Assembly: GCA_014860585.1 (NCBI GenBank)
Contig: JACZJL010000052.1
Coordinates: 1 to 34,050 of the forward strand
Direction: 5' to 3'
Source: Bacteroidales bacterium
GTDB taxonomy: Bacteria; Bacteroidota; Bacteroidia; Bacteroidales; 4484-276
Length of the DNA stretch: 34,050 bases
Of the stretch, positions 17,087-26,389 are shown piece after piece; position 1 is the stretch's first letter; the number at the start of each line of letters is the position of its first letter. The notes beneath the pieces were generated by a model, which searched no databases, had not been told where the DNA came from, and saw only the letters and a program-made list of their open reading frames with translations. A program made the translations under genes and the position numbers.

Positions 17087-17088
17087 TT

Positions 17089-17865
17089 ATGAATGAACGT
17101 TTAGCCAAAGCTCTAAAAAAGTACGATCAAATATTTAAGGCTCAGCATTTTGATGAGTCGGAACTGGATTATTCTATCATGGAGCAGCAGGCGCCGTTTT
17201 TTGACATGCTCGACAAGATTGACAACAGCATCATCACCGTATTTGATCTCTTTAAACGCAAGCATATTTATATTTCGCCGAAGTTTGAAACTTTTTTGGG
17301 TTACAGTGTTTCCACTGCCCACGAAACCGGAACTGATTACTTCAACCAAATGATCCATCCCGAGGATTTTATCTTGCTCACCGAAGCAGGTGTTTACTTC
17401 ATGGAAATGGGGTTAAACTTACCGGCAGAAAAAATCAGGGAGTATAAGCTCATTACTTCATTCAGAATGAAAAAGGCTGATGGCGCTTTAATCCGTGTCC
17501 TCGAGCAGCAAAGCCTGCTGGAGTTTGATAAACGGGGAAATTTTTGGCTAGCGCTGAGTGTTTTGGATTTTTCGCCTGAACAGGATTTGGAATCACCGGC
17601 ACAATCGCGGCTATTGAACTTTAAAACCGGCGAGTTGTATCATTTCCCTCCGAAAAATTTCATTGCAAACGACGAACTGCTCACCAACAGGGAAAAAGAG
17701 GTACTCGCATTGCTCTCGAAGGGATTTATCAGCAAGCAGATTGCCGACAAACTTTTCATCAGCGTAAACACCGTAAATACCCACCGTCAGCGAATCATCG
17801 AAAAGCTTGATGTAGCCAACACTGCCGAGGCCATCAATTACAGTCTGAAAATAGGATTGATTTAA
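17089..17865 (+). CDS. PAS-like sensor with LuxR-type DNA-binding domain
   Basis: The protein is 258 residues from ATG 17089 (a TTG at 17029 would add 20 residues and run through the inverted repeat, so I reject it). An N-terminal helical stretch is followed by a PAS-like domain at about residues 45-165, with ITVFDLFKRKHIYISPKFET, LGYS and MIHPEDF, the PAS-fold pattern with the conserved H-P-D turn. The C-terminal 60 residues are a LuxR/GerE helix-turn-helix: LTNREKEVLALLSKGFISKQ then IADKLFISVNTVNTHRQRI. No receiver domain is present, so it probably responds to a ligand or redox cue directly. Divergent arrangement with the TonB-dependent receptor suggests it regulates that gene and itself. 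Confidence 0.87.
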   Translation: MNERLAKALKKYDQIFKAQHFDESELDYSIMEQQAPFFDMLDKIDNSIITVFDLFKRKHIYISPKFETFLGYSVSTAHETGTDYFNQMIHPEDFILLTEAGVYFMEMGLNLPAEKIREYKLITSFRMKKADGALIRVLEQQSLLEFDKRGNFWLALSVLDFSPEQDLESPAQSRLLNFKTGELYHFPPKNFIANDELLTNREKEVLALLSKGFISKQIADKLFISVNTVNTHRQRIIEKLDVANTAEAINYSLKIGLI

Positions 17866-18014
17866 GCTAATAAATGGCAGGACTGATTTCCCGCATAATT
17901 GATGAAATTTGCCATTTTGTTGTTGTTGTTTTTTAATGTGTGTGATTCAGCGGCAATTCACACCAGAATGTTTCTGAAAAAATGAAACAATCAAGGAACT
18001 GATTCACCGGGTGG

Positions 18015-18041
18015 TTGTTTTAGGAAAATTTATTAATTTTG
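18015..18041 (+). promoter_or_regulatory. Promoter of the CotH/T9SS protein gene
   Basis: TTG (18015-18017), a 16-base spacer and TAATTTTG (18034-18041) fit the Bacteroidota promoter consensus. The start codon at 18064 follows 22 bases after the -7 box. Confidence 0.5.
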
Positions 18042-18063
18042 AAATCATTAATTATCGGTGAAA

Positions 18064-20352
18064 ATGAAGAAATTACAATTGATTGTCCTCTTTTTTTGGT
18101 TTATTGCAACCAATGGTTTCAGCCAGGAATTTTATAACATCAATGTGATCAATACCATCGAAATCGAGTTTGAAGAAGAAAACTGGAACCAGATTTTGCA
18201 CCAGCTTGTTGCCAATGGTCTTGAAGAACGATTGGTGGGATTGGCAATCATCAATGGCGTAAGTTACGACAGTGTGGGGGTGCGTTACAAAGGCAACAGC
18301 TCTTACAGTCCTAACAGGGTTAAAAATCCCCTCAACATCAAACTGGATTACATCATTGATGACCAAAAACTTGATGGTTATGGCACCCTGAAACTGTCCA
18401 ACGGATTCAAAGATCCCAGTCTGGTGCGCGAAACACTGGGCTATGAAATTGTCCGAAAGTACCTGCCTGCCAGCCTTTCCAATTATGCCAATGTGTACAT
18501 CAACGGTTTACATTTAGGGCTTTATACCAGCAACCAGGATGTGGATAACTTCTTCATGCATACGCACCTTGGTGTGAGCGACAAAGCACGGATAAAAGGC
18601 GAGATGTCTGGGCCTAACCAGGGTGTATGGAAATACCTTGGTGCTGATTCGGCAATTTATGCTACTCAGTATCAACTCGAATCGGATTATGGCTGGTTAA
18701 AGCTGGTGAATTTCATTGACACGCTGAATAACCATAACGAGCATGTGGAAAATTTGCTGAACGTGGATCGTTTGCTGTGGATGCTGGCTTACGATATTTT
18801 GTTGGTTAATCTTGACGCGCCTGTTAACATGCCCCAGAACTATTATCTTTTTGAAGATTTGGCCGGCAGATTCAATATCATTCCCTGGGATTTGAACGAA
18901 ACCTTTGGCGTATTTGCCAGTGTTGCCGGTGGCCAGCCCCTTAATCTTTACCAGCTGCAGACGCTTGACCCTTTTTTCAATATCAACAACATCAATTACC
19001 CAATCATCAACAAAATCCTGAATAATCAGCGGTACAAAAGAAGTTACATTGCCCACATGAAGACGATTCTTGAAGAGCTGTTTGCAAGCGGCTGGTATCT
19101 CCAACGGGCATTGGAAATTCAGGCCATCATTGATCAGGCGGTTCAAAACGATCCAAACAAATTATACACCTACGAACAATTTCTGAACAACATTCACAAT
19201 ACTGTGGGAGGAGGTCCGCCGCCCAACCAGATGCCTGTTCCGGGGATTACCCAGGTTATGGAAACACGTATTCAATTCCTGAACAACCATCAATGGTTTC
19301 AGGCCATCGCTCCTGAGATCACAAATATTGAATATTCACCCGAACTTATCAATGCCGGCGATGAAATTTGGATAAAGGCACAGGTAGAAAGTGCTACCCT
19401 TGTGGAACTGGCTTACCGATCTGAAAATAGCCCGGTTTTTCAAAGGGCGCCAATGTTTGATGATGGCAACCACAATGACGGGCTTGCAGGCGACGGTATT
19501 TTCGGAGTTTCGGTAATTGCTGGATATACTGAAATTATCTATTTTATTTTCGCCGAAAACAGCGTGGCAGCCTCTTTTTCTCCAGAACGCGCAGAATATG
19601 AATTCTATAAAATCCCTGTTTTAAGTGGCTTGGTGATTAATGAGTTTATGGCCGATAATGTTTCAATTGTAACTGACCAGGATGGAGATTATGATGACTG
19701 GATTGAGCTATTTAACAACGGCACAGAAACCCTTAACCTTGAGGGCTATTTTCTAAGCGACAAATTGGATCAACCAGACAAATGGGCATTTCCGGATACA
19801 ACCATCTCACCCGGAGGATTCCTCATCGTTTGGGCCGACGAGGATTTAGAACAAGTCGGGCTTCATGCTGATTTTAAACTTTCAAAATCAGGAGAAAGCA
19901 TACTCTTGTCAAATCCAGAACTCGAAGCGGTGGATGTGCTCACTTTTGGCCAGCAGCAAACCGATATCTCGACGGGAAGATTCCCGAACGGAACCGGAGA
20001 ATTCATTTTAATGATCCCAACTTTTGGTGTAGAGAATGTTGATATTCTGACCAATGGTGATGAGCCGGATATTAGCAGTCATCTTTCAATGGAAGTCTTT
20101 CCAAACCCTTTCGGCAATAGCCTGAGTATTACATTTGATATTGATCAGAATGCCCAAATAAGTTTGGTAATGATGAATCTCTTCGGGCAGTCAAAAATGA
20201 TCATTAATAACCTCAGCCTGCCTTCCGGTACTCACAAGTACCAAATCGAAACCACGACTCTTCCTCCTGGTTTATGGATTGTCAGGTTGGCCGCCAATGG
20301 TCGCATAAATGATGATATTATGGTTAAAGCCATAAGATATCAAACACCGTGA
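18064..20352 (+). CDS. Secreted CotH-kinase-like protein with lamin-tail domain and T9SS sorting domain
   Basis: ATG 18064 gives a Sec signal peptide (KKLQLIVLFFWFIATNGFSQ); a GTG two codons earlier is possible. The 762-residue product contains a CotH domain at about residues 25-400 with VRYKGNSSYS, LKLSNGFKDPSLVRETLGYE, YINGLHLGLYT and IPWDLNETFG; the last corresponds to the active-site region of CotH spore-coat protein kinases. A spacer domain follows (APMFDDGNHNDGLAGDGIFG), then a lamin-tail domain near 520-640 (LVINEFMADN, DWIELFNNGTE, SPGGFLIVWADED) and a T9SS type A C-terminal signal (VFPNPFGNSLS to the end). It should be secreted by type IX secretion. Kinase activity on an extracellular protein is family knowledge, not shown. 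It shares its lamin-tail/T9SS tail with the first gene of the window. Confidence 0.92.
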   Translation: MKKLQLIVLFFWFIATNGFSQEFYNINVINTIEIEFEEENWNQILHQLVANGLEERLVGLAIINGVSYDSVGVRYKGNSSYSPNRVKNPLNIKLDYIIDDQKLDGYGTLKLSNGFKDPSLVRETLGYEIVRKYLPASLSNYANVYINGLHLGLYTSNQDVDNFFMHTHLGVSDKARIKGEMSGPNQGVWKYLGADSAIYATQYQLESDYGWLKLVNFIDTLNNHNEHVENLLNVDRLLWMLAYDILLVNLDAPVNMPQNYYLFEDLAGRFNIIPWDLNETFGVFASVAGGQPLNLYQLQTLDPFFNINNINYPIINKILNNQRYKRSYIAHMKTILEELFASGWYLQRALEIQAIIDQAVQNDPNKLYTYEQFLNNIHNTVGGGPPPNQMPVPGITQVMETRIQFLNNHQWFQAIAPEITNIEYSPELINAGDEIWIKAQVESATLVELAYRSENSPVFQRAPMFDDGNHNDGLAGDGIFGVSVIAGYTEIIYFIFAENSVAASFSPERAEYEFYKIPVLSGLVINEFMADNVSIVTDQDGDYDDWIELFNNGTETLNLEGYFLSDKLDQPDKWAFPDTTISPGGFLIVWADEDLEQVGLHADFKLSKSGESILLSNPELEAVDVLTFGQQQTDISTGRFPNGTGEFILMIPTFGVENVDILTNGDEPDISSHLSMEVFPNPFGNSLSITFDIDQNAQISLVMMNLFGQSKMIINNLSLPSGTHKYQIETTTLPPGLWIVRLAANGRINDDIMVKAIRYQTP

Positions 20353-20533
20353 AATCTGCAAAAAGAATAATAAGATTCGATGAATGGCATATCATTTTAT
20401 TGTCGATTTTTACTGTACCGGCAGATCATCAAATTTTGTCAACCGTTTCGTCGAAATAATAAATGTCTTGATCGAAATACACCATTTTTGATGGAATAAA
20501 CGTTTTTTCAGACAACCTCTAAAGCAATTCAAA

Positions 20534-21115
20534 ATGAAAACAAATGTTGCATTGATCGCTTTCTGCATTTTTCTCGTTTTTCTTGCAGGGTGTATTCCCT
20601 CCATTCACCCACTCTATCATGAGGAAGATATCGTCTTTAAACCCGAACTGCTTGGCTCGTGGCAACAGGACGATGCAAAATGGGTATTTGAGCAAAGTGG
20701 TGAAGATGGCTACTTGCTAAAGTTTTATGAAGACAACAATTTGATCAATGAAAACCAAACCTATTCCGATTTTGACGTCACGCTGGTGAAATTGGGTGGA
20801 AATTTTTACCTCGACATCTATCCAGGGGAGAATGAACAGATTGAATTTTCAACCCTGCTCCTGTCAACTTTATTGCCTGTGCATGCTTTTGCAAAGATTG
20901 ATTTTCTTGAGGAAGGTATTGAAATCAAATTCCTAAACAGGGATTGGCTGGAAGAGCTGTTGAAAGAAAACCCCATGATAATTGCCCACGAAAAAACACC
21001 CGACTATTTGGTATTGACAGCGTCAACAGATGAATTACAAGAATTTATCATGAAATACTCAAACGTTGAGGAAGCTTTTGTTGAATCATCACTTTTAAAA
21101 AGAATCACCGGTTAA
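20534..21115 (+). CDS. Lipoprotein of unknown function
   Basis: The 193-residue protein has a classical lipoprotein signal peptide with lipobox VFLAGC (Cys20), then IPSIHPLYHEEDIVFKPELL and GSWQQDD. The sequence SIHPLY...ED.VF.P.LLG.W is one I associate with a family of small bacterial lipoproteins whose role is unknown. The mature part appears beta-rich in the middle (WVFEQ, YLLKFYE, FYLDIYPG) with a C-terminal helix near residues 170-185. It has a 181-base upstream gap with no clear promoter match and is followed by a possible lipoprotein remnant. Confidence 0.8.
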   Translation: MKTNVALIAFCIFLVFLAGCIPSIHPLYHEEDIVFKPELLGSWQQDDAKWVFEQSGEDGYLLKFYEDNNLINENQTYSDFDVTLVKLGGNFYLDIYPGENEQIEFSTLLLSTLLPVHAFAKIDFLEEGIEIKFLNRDWLEELLKENPMIIAHEKTPDYLVLTASTDELQEFIMKYSNVEEAFVESSLLKRITG

Positions 21116-21127
21116 TTACCCGGTCAG

Positions 21128-21338
21128 ATGAACGCAAAGCACAAAATGAATGGCGTTTTCAATTAGCATGGGTGTTGCTGGTTCTTCCTTCCTGCATTTC
21201 TAACAGTAATCAGCCCGCAAGTCCCGGACGATTAATCCTGGCCCTGTTTCATTCAACTGGTGTAAACCTATTAATTATGAAGAGGGAATTTACATCCCAA
21301 CTGATGAGAAAACCAAAAGAGTATATATGTGCAAATGA
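21128..21338 (+). pseudogene. Possible frameshifted remnant of a small lipoprotein gene
   Basis: Three pieces of protein-like sequence follow each other in three frames: MNAKHKMNGVFN from ATG 21128; LAWVLLVLPSCISNSNQPAS, a lipobox-like signal sequence; and NYEEGIYIPTDEKTKRVYMC ending with TGA at 21336-21338. Together they read like a broken lipoprotein gene of about 70 residues. Each piece is short, so chance is a real alternative. A 71-codon frame starting at GTG 21172 covers the middle piece only. Confidence 0.3.
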
Positions 21339-21367
21339 GCATATATTTTGTGGGTTGACAGCGTACT

Positions 21368-21694
21368 TTACAAAATACCTGAAATGACTTTTTCAACTGC
21401 TTTGTTTAACACATCTATCGCCCCGTTTATCGCTTTTTGGGTGATGGCTTTCGACAACACAGCGATTGCATTCAATTCTGCCTCAAGGATCAACTTTTCA
21501 TCCTCCAGCCGCGATTCGAACCTGGCCTGGGTAATTTCGCCTGAAATCCTCATTTTGGCCAGCATTTCGAGCCGTTCCTTTTTACGGTTAAAAAAGTTGG
21601 TGGAAACAGCTTCCATATCTTTCCAATGCTCTTTGGCTGTTCCGCTCATTACGGCGAGCATCTCTTTCAGGGTTTCTTCGATGTTGAATTTCAT
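21368..21694 (-). CDS. Short coiled-coil protein of unknown function
   Basis: The 108-residue product is almost entirely helical, with heptad-like charged and aliphatic residues (FFNRKKERLEMLAKMRISGE, then LILEAELNAIAVLSKAITQK). It has no signal peptide or membrane helix. It begins 21 bases after the stop of a lipoprotein gene and probably forms a two-gene unit with it. I recognise no family. Confidence 0.65.
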   Translation of the reverse strand: MKFNIEETLKEMLAVMSGTAKEHWKDMEAVSTNFFNRKKERLEMLAKMRISGEITQARFESRLEDEKLILEAELNAIAVLSKAITQKAINGAIDVLNKAVEKVISGIL

Positions 21695-21715
21695 GATAAT
21701 TAGGTTTTTAAGTGA

Positions 21716-22192
21716 TTAATTTGGTGGATTTGTCACGATTTCTTTGGCTTTTTCGGCCACCTGCATGGCGTAGAAAAGGTCAGAAAAGGTTTGTCGGTTA
21801 AGCTCTATCATTCCGTCTGGCAGGCTGTTGTCTTCTTTATGCTCCATCTTATATTTTTGCCACAATTGAAGGGTGATCTCGCAAATCCTGGTACTATTTT
21901 CATTCAGCGGTCTGATCTTGTTTTTGTTCAACAGATAATTCAATTCAACCTCAATATTTACATAATCTTCAGCGAACAACTCGTACGCTCTTCCCCCACT
22001 TGTGTTACTGGTGGTTTCGAGCATCACAAGATAAAACTTGTCAACCGCTTTTGAGGTTTCGTCAATTTGTTCCATGATCACTGCATCGTAAGGAGGAACG
22101 AGCGTTACGCGGCAGGAGTAGATTGCCATCAGGCTAATCAACGCCATGATGAATAGCATTGGCCTGGTTTTTTCAATTGTAATGTGTTTCAT
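21716..22192 (-). CDS. Lipoprotein of unknown function
   Basis: The 158-residue protein has a basic n-region, a hydrophobic core and a lipobox SLMAIYSC (Cys27). The mature part is mostly helical: VIMEQIDETSKAVDKFYLVM, an acidic YELFAEDYVNIEVELNYLLN, then LWQKYKMEHKED and a C-terminal helix. Such four-helix lipoproteins are frequent in Bacteroidota and lack known function. It is the upstream partner of the coiled-coil gene at 21368-21694. Confidence 0.75.
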   Translation of the reverse strand: MKHITIEKTRPMLFIMALISLMAIYSCRVTLVPPYDAVIMEQIDETSKAVDKFYLVMLETTSNTSGGRAYELFAEDYVNIEVELNYLLNKNKIRPLNENSTRICEITLQLWQKYKMEHKEDNSLPDGMIELNRQTFSDLFYAMQVAEKAKEIVTNPPN

Positions 22193-22302
22193 AAAGAATT
22201 TAGATTAGGTTAAGAAATTGGCGGTAAACATACAACTTTTTCTATTCATAAGGAATAATTACAAATAATGTTTTGAAGTATTCCGCCATTTAAGCTATTT
22301 GG

Positions 22303-22334
22303 ATCAGTGTAAATCCCTATTATCAGTGTAATCC
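22303..22334. repeat. Imperfect direct repeat in the gap before typA
   Basis: ATCAGTGTAAATCC (22303-22316) and ATCAGTGTAATCC (22322-22334) lie 19 bases apart, with a weaker copy AGAGTGTAAATCA at 22384. This wording resembles dispersed intergenic repeats seen in other Bacteroidota. Apart from the typA -7 element, the 369-base gap from 22193 to 22561 holds nothing else I recognise; a 62-codon minus-strand frame over the repeats looks non-coding. Confidence 0.4.
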
Positions 22335-22515
22335 GTGTTCGACTTTCATAACTTTTGCCGTTCCTGTGGTTTCTTCCGCGCAAAGAGTGTAAATCACGAA
22401 CCGGGAATGTGGCCCGAAGCAAATGAATACCCATTTAATGCTTTTTGAATCATCTTCATATCAGCAGTGCATAAAATCGGAATTTAAACTAATACAGTGG
22501 TATCAGCTTTTAACG

Positions 22516-22523
22516 TACTTTTG
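22516..22523 (+). promoter_or_regulatory. -7 promoter element for typA
   Basis: TACTTTTG followed by CC matches TAnnTTTG and stands 38 bases before the typA start codon. The -33 region is not recognisable. Confidence 0.5.
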
Positions 22524-22561
22524 CCAGCCCAAAAAATCACGGGTTTTTTTAGATAAACACC

Positions 22562-24370
22562 ATGCTAAACATCAGAAACATCGCCATCATCGCTCACGTT
22601 GACCACGGAAAAACCACTTTAGTCGACCGCATTTTACACCAGGTAAAACTGTTTCGCGACAACCAGGAAATGGGGGAACTCATTCTGGATTCAAATGACC
22701 TTGAGCGCGAACGCGGAATTACCATTTTAGCCAAAAACGTAGCTGTACGCTATAAGGACACAAAGATAAATATCATTGATACCCCTGGTCACACCGATTT
22801 TGGCGGAGAGGTGGAACGGGTGCTCAACATGGCCGACGGCGTGCTGCTGGTTGTGGACGCCTTTGAAGGCCCGATGCCACAAACCCGGTTTGTGTTGCAA
22901 AAAGCGTTGAACCTTGGATTGAAACCCATTGTGGTAATCAACAAGGTGGACAAGCCCAACTGTGCACCCGACGAGGTACAGGAAGCGGTTTTCGACCTGA
23001 TGTTCAACCTGGGCGCCACCGAAGACCAGATCAATTTTCCCACTGTTTTTGGCTCTTCAAAAAATGGCTGGATGGCGCCCGACTGGAAGGAACCATCCAC
23101 AGATGTCAGCTACCTGCTTGACATGATTATCGAACACATCCCTGCACCGCAAGACCAGCCGGGAAACCTCCAATTACAGATCAGTTCGCTGGATTATTCC
23201 TCCTATCTTGGCAGGATTGCAGTTGGGCGAATCACGAGGGGAAAAATAAAAATGGGGATACAGGTTTCGCTGATGAAGGCCAATGGAACCATCCAAAAAT
23301 CGGTGATCAAAGAACTTTATCGGTTTGAAGGATTGGGCAAGGAGAAGGTGAAGTTTGAACTGGAAGCAGGGGAAATTTGCGCTGTGCTTGGTCTTGAGAA
23401 TTTCGACATCGGTGATACCATTGCCGATATTGATGCACCGGAAGCGCTTACTCCTATTGCTGTTGACGAGCCAACCATGAGCATGTTGTTCACCATCAAC
23501 AACTCGCCCTTCTATGGAAAAGAGGGGATTTATGTCACTTCAAGGCATATCCGTGACCGGCTTTTTAAGGAAACAGAGAAGAATCTTGCCCTGCGTGTTG
23601 AAGAAACTGATTCTCCCGATCGACTCATGGTGTTTGGCAGAGGTATTTTACACCTGAGCATCCTTGTGGAGACCATGCGCCGTGAAGGTTATGAGTTTCA
23701 GATCGGACAACCGCAGGTGCTTATTAAAGAAATGAACGGGGTGAAACATGAACCGGTTGAAACCCTCACTGTCCAGGTCCCGGAAGCGTTTGCAGGCAAA
23801 GTGATTGAAATCGCAACCCGTCGCCGCGGTGAAATCGTTCAGATCGAAACAAAAACCGATCGGGTTGTGCTGGAGTTCGATATTCCGGCGCGTGGTATTA
23901 TCGGACTAACGAACCCGATACTTACCGCCACCGAAGGAGAAGCCGTTGTTTCTCACCGGTTCAAAGCTTACGAACCCTGGAAAGGCGACATTCCAAACCG
24001 CAACAACGGCGCATTGATCGCCATGGAAACAGGTACTGCTATCGCTTACAGTATCGATAAATTACAGGACCGCGGCACATTTTTCATTTTTCCAAGAGAA
24101 GAGGTGTATGCCGGTCAGGTGATCGGAGAAAACTCCCGTGGTGACGACCTCATGGTGAATGTGATCAAAACAAAAAAACTGACCAACATCAGGGCATCGG
24201 GAACTGACGAAAAAGCGGCTATCTTCCCACCGGTCAGATTTTCGCTCGAGGAGGCCATGGAATATATCCGAAACGATGAATATGTGGAGGTTACACCAAA
24301 ATCTATCCGTATCCGTAAGATTATCCTTGACGAAAACGAGCGCAAAAGAAAAAGTAAATCACAGGTATAA
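22562..24370 (+). CDS. typA: Translational GTPase TypA/BipA
   Basis: The 602-residue protein has all GTPase motifs of the family: G1 [13 protein letters not shown], the G2 region RERGITI, G3 [12 protein letters not shown] and G4 NKVDKP. These are followed by the EF-G-like domains III and V ([36 protein letters not shown]) and the BipA-specific C-terminal domain ([44 protein letters not shown]). BipA binds the ribosome and aids 50S assembly and growth at low temperature or under stress. Length is normal for the family. It is a single-gene unit, convergent with the FabH-like gene. Confidence 0.98.
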   Translation: MLNIRNIAIIAHVDHGKTTLVDRILHQVKLFRDNQEMGELILDSNDLERERGITILAKNVAVRYKDTKINIIDTPGHTDFGGEVERVLNMADGVLLVVDAFEGPMPQTRFVLQKALNLGLKPIVVINKVDKPNCAPDEVQEAVFDLMFNLGATEDQINFPTVFGSSKNGWMAPDWKEPSTDVSYLLDMIIEHIPAPQDQPGNLQLQISSLDYSSYLGRIAVGRITRGKIKMGIQVSLMKANGTIQKSVIKELYRFEGLGKEKVKFELEAGEICAVLGLENFDIGDTIADIDAPEALTPIAVDEPTMSMLFTINNSPFYGKEGIYVTSRHIRDRLFKETEKNLALRVEETDSPDRLMVFGRGILHLSILVETMRREGYEFQIGQPQVLIKEMNGVKHEPVETLTVQVPEAFAGKVIEIATRRRGEIVQIETKTDRVVLEFDIPARGIIGLTNPILTATEGEAVVSHRFKAYEPWKGDIPNRNNGALIAMETGTAIAYSIDKLQDRGTFFIFPREEVYAGQVIGENSRGDDLMVNVIKTKKLTNIRASGTDEKAAIFPPVRFSLEEAMEYIRNDEYVEVTPKSIRIRKIILDENERKRKSKSQV

Positions 24371-24582
24371 AAAGTGACGGTGGCTTTAGTGTGAAACCGG
24401 AACCTGATCAACTTTTGCTGACACGATTTAGCCCCAGCAAGAAAACTCCTTTTGTTGAAAATCAAATTTAGGGTGCTTTCTTGATGACACGTATCAGGCA
24501 TCAGAATTCATCAATAAAAATCATTCAGCTCCAACCCATGTCATCTGAACAATGGATTTCATGAAATTTCAATAATGAAAAA

Positions 24583-25659
24583 TCAATACCTGTAAGTAAT
24601 AGCGTTGATGTTCATACCGGCTCCTACAGAGGCAAACATGATCACATCTCCTTTATTGAATTCATGTCCATCGATTTGTTTTTTCCTGATCAGATCGAGC
24701 AGCGTTGGCACTGTAGCCACGGAACTGTTGCCCAACTTCTGAATGATCATGGGCATGATATAATCCGGAACCTGCCTGATGCCATAAAGTTTGTAAAATC
24801 TTTTAATAACCTCGGAGTCCAGTTTTTCGTTGGCCTGGTGAATGAGTACTTTTTTCAGGTCGTGAATATCCACACCGGCTTTGTCTAAACTTTCCTTCAT
24901 CGCATCCGGCACGTGTTTTAATGCAAATTCATAAACCTTGCGGCCATACATTTTAATATATTTTACGTTGGGGTCGGAATCGTCAATATTACTTTTACCA
25001 AAGTAAAGAAAATACGCTTCCTCATTGGCAAATGAAGCCATACTCGAAGATAAAAAACCCTGCGGCCGGTCGGATTCAATTCCTTCAACGATGCAGGCGC
25101 CGGCTCCATCAGAATAAAGCATGGAATCACGATCATGCTGGTCGATCACCCTTGAAAGGGTTTCAGTGCCAATGACCAGGCACTTCTTTGCCAGTCCGGA
25201 CCTGATGAATGAGTGGGCGTGAATCATTCCCTGAATCCATCCCGGGCAACCAAAAACCAAATCATAAGCCACGCAGCCGGGATTTTCAATGTTTAGTCTG
25301 TGTTTGATGCGTGAGGCGATGCTTGGCACAGAGTCGGTTTGTATTGCCCCTTTGCTCACATCGCCGAAGTTTTGTGCCACGATGATCTGGTCAATTTCTT
25401 CTTTGTTGATACCAGCGTCCTCAATGGCGCGCTCAGCAGCAATTGCGCCGATATCGGACGAAAGCAGATCTTCACTGGCATAGCGGCGCTCTAGTATTCC
25501 TGTAATGGCAATGAACTTCTCTGCAATCTCTTCATGCGGAATGTCGAAGGGAATACCAGTAATATCATAAAATTTGTTGGTTGAAAAGTGCTGGTTGGTT
25601 ACGACCACAGTTGGGATGTAACTACCTGTACCTGTTATAATTGTGTTCAAATGTTGCAT
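24583..25659 (-). CDS. 3-oxoacyl-ACP synthase III (FabH-like) ketosynthase
   Basis: The 358-residue protein has the thiolase-fold catalytic triad of FabH-type enzymes: Cys138 in VFGCPGWIQGM, His274 in LIHQANEKLD and Asn311 in KLGNSSVATVPTLL. These enzymes condense an acyl-CoA (or acyl-ACP) with malonyl-ACP. It is longer than E. coli FabH (317 residues); part of the extra length lies in an N-terminal insertion around residues 25-45 (STNKFYDITGIPFDIPHEE). Such insertions occur in Bacteroidota paralogues that may use other acyl substrates. No other fatty-acid or polyketide genes are beside it, so it need not be the main fabH. It is transcribed alone on the minus strand, after a 193-base AT-rich gap in which I see no gene. 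Confidence 0.9.
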   Translation of the reverse strand: MQHLNTIITGTGSYIPTVVVTNQHFSTNKFYDITGIPFDIPHEEIAEKFIAITGILERRYASEDLLSSDIGAIAAERAIEDAGINKEEIDQIIVAQNFGDVSKGAIQTDSVPSIASRIKHRLNIENPGCVAYDLVFGCPGWIQGMIHAHSFIRSGLAKKCLVIGTETLSRVIDQHDRDSMLYSDGAGACIVEGIESDRPQGFLSSSMASFANEEAYFLYFGKSNIDDSDPNVKYIKMYGRKVYEFALKHVPDAMKESLDKAGVDIHDLKKVLIHQANEKLDSEVIKRFYKLYGIRQVPDYIMPMIIQKLGNSSVATVPTLLDLIRKKQIDGHEFNKGDVIMFASVGAGMNINAITYRY

Positions 25660-25852
25660 AATAAAATCTAAATTTCCGAATTAAAACGTGATTATTAAAT
25701 AATAGATAACTTAAAGGGGTTATTGGTTATTTTTTAAATAGTTGATTTTTTAGAATTCATGTTTACTCATTAACAGCAAATTTAAAAGCCAGTTCATAAA
25801 TTTCATCAAAAAAACAAAAGGAGTTACCTTATTCTCTATTTAGTTTTATAAT

Positions 25853-26389
25853 TTATTGATTATCATATTTTTCCACTTCATGGTGAATGAAATCTATGGT
25901 TACGCCGGCCTGGGTGAACATCTCTTCGGATTCGCTGCCGGCGTGGTATTTGCGTTCGCAGACCACCCGCTTGATCCCACAGTTGATAATGAGCATGGCA
26001 CAAGTGCGACACGGTGTCATGCGGCAATATAAAGTACCGTTGTCAAGTGAAATACCTAATTTGGCTGCCTGGCAGATGGCATTTTGCTCGGCATGGACGG
26101 TTCTTACGCAATGCTGGGTGATGCGTCCATCTTCGTGGGTCACTTTTTTCAGAAGATGGCCAACGTCATCGCAATGGGGCAGTCCAAGCGGTGAGCCGAC
26201 ATAACCGGTTACCAGCACTTGCTTGTTTCTTACAATAACACACCCACTGCGACCACGATCGCAGGTAGCGCGCTTTGCAGCAGTGTTAGCCAGTTCCATG
26301 AAGTATTCATCCCAGGTCGGGCGGCGGTATTTTTCAGGGGTTGCAGAAGGTTCCATAGTGATATGTTGTTTAGTAGGTTTATTCGGCAT
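25853..26389 (-). CDS. Deoxycytidylate (dCMP) deaminase
   Basis: The 178-residue protein carries the cytidine/deoxycytidylate deaminase zinc motif: His99 and the proton-shuttling Glu101 in HAEQN, and Cys127 and Cys130 in PCRTC. RPTWDEYFMELANTAAKRAT, CVIVRNKQVLVTGYVGSPLG and LPHCDDVGH are diagnostic of dCMP deaminases (ComEB/DCD1 type), which convert dCMP to dUMP for dTMP synthesis. The start at 26389 overlaps the upstream kinase-like gene by 11 bases; Met12 (base 26356) is an alternative start without overlap. It is the last gene of a three-gene nucleotide-related operon. Confidence 0.94.
   Translation of the reverse strand: MPNKPTKQHITMEPSATPEKYRRPTWDEYFMELANTAAKRATCDRGRSGCVIVRNKQVLVTGYVGSPLGLPHCDDVGHLLKKVTHEDGRITQHCVRTVHAEQNAICQAAKLGISLDNGTLYCRMTPCRTCAMLIINCGIKRVVCERKYHAGSESEEMFTQAGVTIDFIHHEVEKYDNQ

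Noticed and set aside
17029-17088. TTG start for the LuxR-type regulator, adding 20 residues
   Set aside because: The extension is only 14 bases from the divergent gene, would run through promoter-like elements and the inverted repeat, and ATG 17089 begins a clean helix; the PAS-LuxR protein is complete without it.
22246-22434. Minus-strand frame of 62 codons before typA
   Set aside because: It is translated from the short GTGTAAATCC-type repeats and flanks; typical of spurious repeat-derived frames.
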